DNA of 64,000 bases, taken from positions 62,001 through 126,000 of the forward strand of contig NZ_JARVRW010000001.1 of NCBI RefSeq assembly GCF_030209475.1. The letters are read 5' to 3'. This DNA is from Microbacterium sp. lyk4-40-TSB-66. Its GTDB lineage: Bacteria; Actinomycetota; Actinomycetes; Actinomycetales; Microbacteriaceae. Below, one piece after another: positions 63,615 through 64,000 of this stretch; positions within the stretch are counted from its first letter, which is position 1, and each line of letters starts with the position of its first letter. The position numbers and the translations under genes were made by a program. The notes under the pieces were generated by a model, which saw only the letters and a program-made list of their open reading frames with translations, did not search any database and was not told where the DNA came from.

Positions 63615-64000
63615 TCAGGGTGCGAAGACCTTGCCGGGGTTCAGGATGCCGAGCGGGTCGAACACCCGCGCGATGTCGCGTTGGAGCCGCCACTGGTCGT
63701 CACCCAGCTCGTCGGCCAGCCAACGACGTTTGAGCACCCCGATCCCGTGCTCGCCGGTGAGCGTGCCGCCGAGCGTGAGCGCCGCGCGGAAGAGTTCTTC
63801 GGCGGCCTCCCACACCACGGGCGGGATCTTGGGGCCGTCGAAGACGAAGTTCGGGTGCAGGTTGCCGTCGCCCGCGTGCGCGACGGCCGGGATCACGAGT
63901 CCGAACCGCCGCTCGATGCGCGCGATCGCGTCGAACATGTCGGGCAGCGCGCTCCGGGGGACCGAGACGTCTTCGATGAGCGTGGTGCCGAGCGTCTCCA
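63615..64000 (-). CDS. FAD-linked oxidase (GlcD/D-lactate type), partial
   Basis: Only the last 128 codons are in the window; the gene continues past 64000. The visible end carries EDVSVPRSALPDMFDAIARI, PAVAHAGDGNLHPNFVFDG and LTLGGTLTGEHGIGVLKRRW, then VFDPLGILNPGKVFAP. These are hallmarks of the FAD-oxidase C-terminal domain of GlcD, D-lactate and D-2-hydroxyglutarate dehydrogenases, with metal/FAD-site His residues in HAGDGNLHPN. The substrate cannot be told apart here. Confidence 0.9.
   Translation of the reverse strand, partial: ETLGTTLIEDVSVPRSALPDMFDAIARIERRFGLVIPAVAHAGDGNLHPNFVFDGPKIPPVVWEAAEELFRAALTLGGTLTGEHGIGVLKRRWLADELGDDQWRLQRDIARVFDPLGILNPGKVFAP

Overview
The window is about 70% G+C chromosomal DNA with dense, mostly short-leader genes, frequent ATGA/GTGA stop-start overlaps and GTG starts. 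It is almost certainly from an actinobacterium of the family Microbacteriaceae, most likely Microbacterium. That assignment is inferred from gene content: a DUF7882-type small protein, the NnaR-like HemD/DNA-binding fusion, monomeric isocitrate dehydrogenase, DUF6350-purN-purH order, and a deazaflavin-dependent nitroreductase. A very frequent GGATGCC/GGCATCC heptamer fits the same picture. No rRNA or tRNA gene, prophage, insertion sequence or CRISPR array was seen.

Layout. 0-9.2 kb is a patchwork of small regulators and hypotheticals: a LuxR regulator with a DUF1345 membrane protein, a Met/Cys-rich copper-storage-like protein, a DUF2975/XRE pair, a nucleoside deaminase, a sigma factor with a membrane partner, and an HTH/nucleotidyltransferase toxin-antitoxin pair with a clear operator. 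9.2-14.7 kb (minus strand) is a compact envelope operon: phosphodiester glycosidase, GT2-GtrA glycosyltransferase, DUF4956, VTC-type polyphosphate polymerase domain and a DUF4353 lipoprotein. 14.8-24.2 kb carries NAD(P)H-hydrate repair, a histidine phosphatase, a small export protein, a GNAT enzyme, a DesK/DesR-like two-component system, a truncated ASCH gene, a two-gene ABC exporter, RidA and an MDR reductase. 24.3-28.6 kb has sucCD, an NCS2 purine permease and a deazaflavin-dependent reductase.

29.0-35.7 kb is an assimilatory nitrite reduction operon (nirB, nirD, cysG-type siroheme synthase, NnaR-like HemD regulator, CbiX chelatase). The enzymes make siroheme for the nitrite reductase they accompany. 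35.7-39.8 kb is DUF6350, purN and purH (late purine synthesis). 40.4-42.4 kb has DUF1697 and a disulfide oxidoreductase. 42.8-50.3 kb is a LacI-controlled sugar locus (repressor, ABC uptake system, GH130 phosphorylase-like enzyme, secreted alpha/alpha-barrel-like protein), probably for mannosides. 50.4-52.5 kb encodes alkylation repair (Ada-AlkA fusion plus Ogt). 52.7-56.6 kb is a heterodimeric ABC exporter preceded by a short leader ORF. 57-64 kb holds a DUF559-like protein, a GNAT enzyme, monomeric icd, a GyrI-like protein, an L,D-transpeptidase and the end of an FAD-linked oxidase.

The most unusual content is non-coding. There are several families of long intergenic palindromes, and a REP-like palindrome that has invaded the 3' ends of two genes. 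An identical half-site palindrome lies before two TCA-cycle transcription units. Terminators are built on the over-represented GGATGCC heptamer. Ten or so genes have a -10 box spaced for leaderless transcription.
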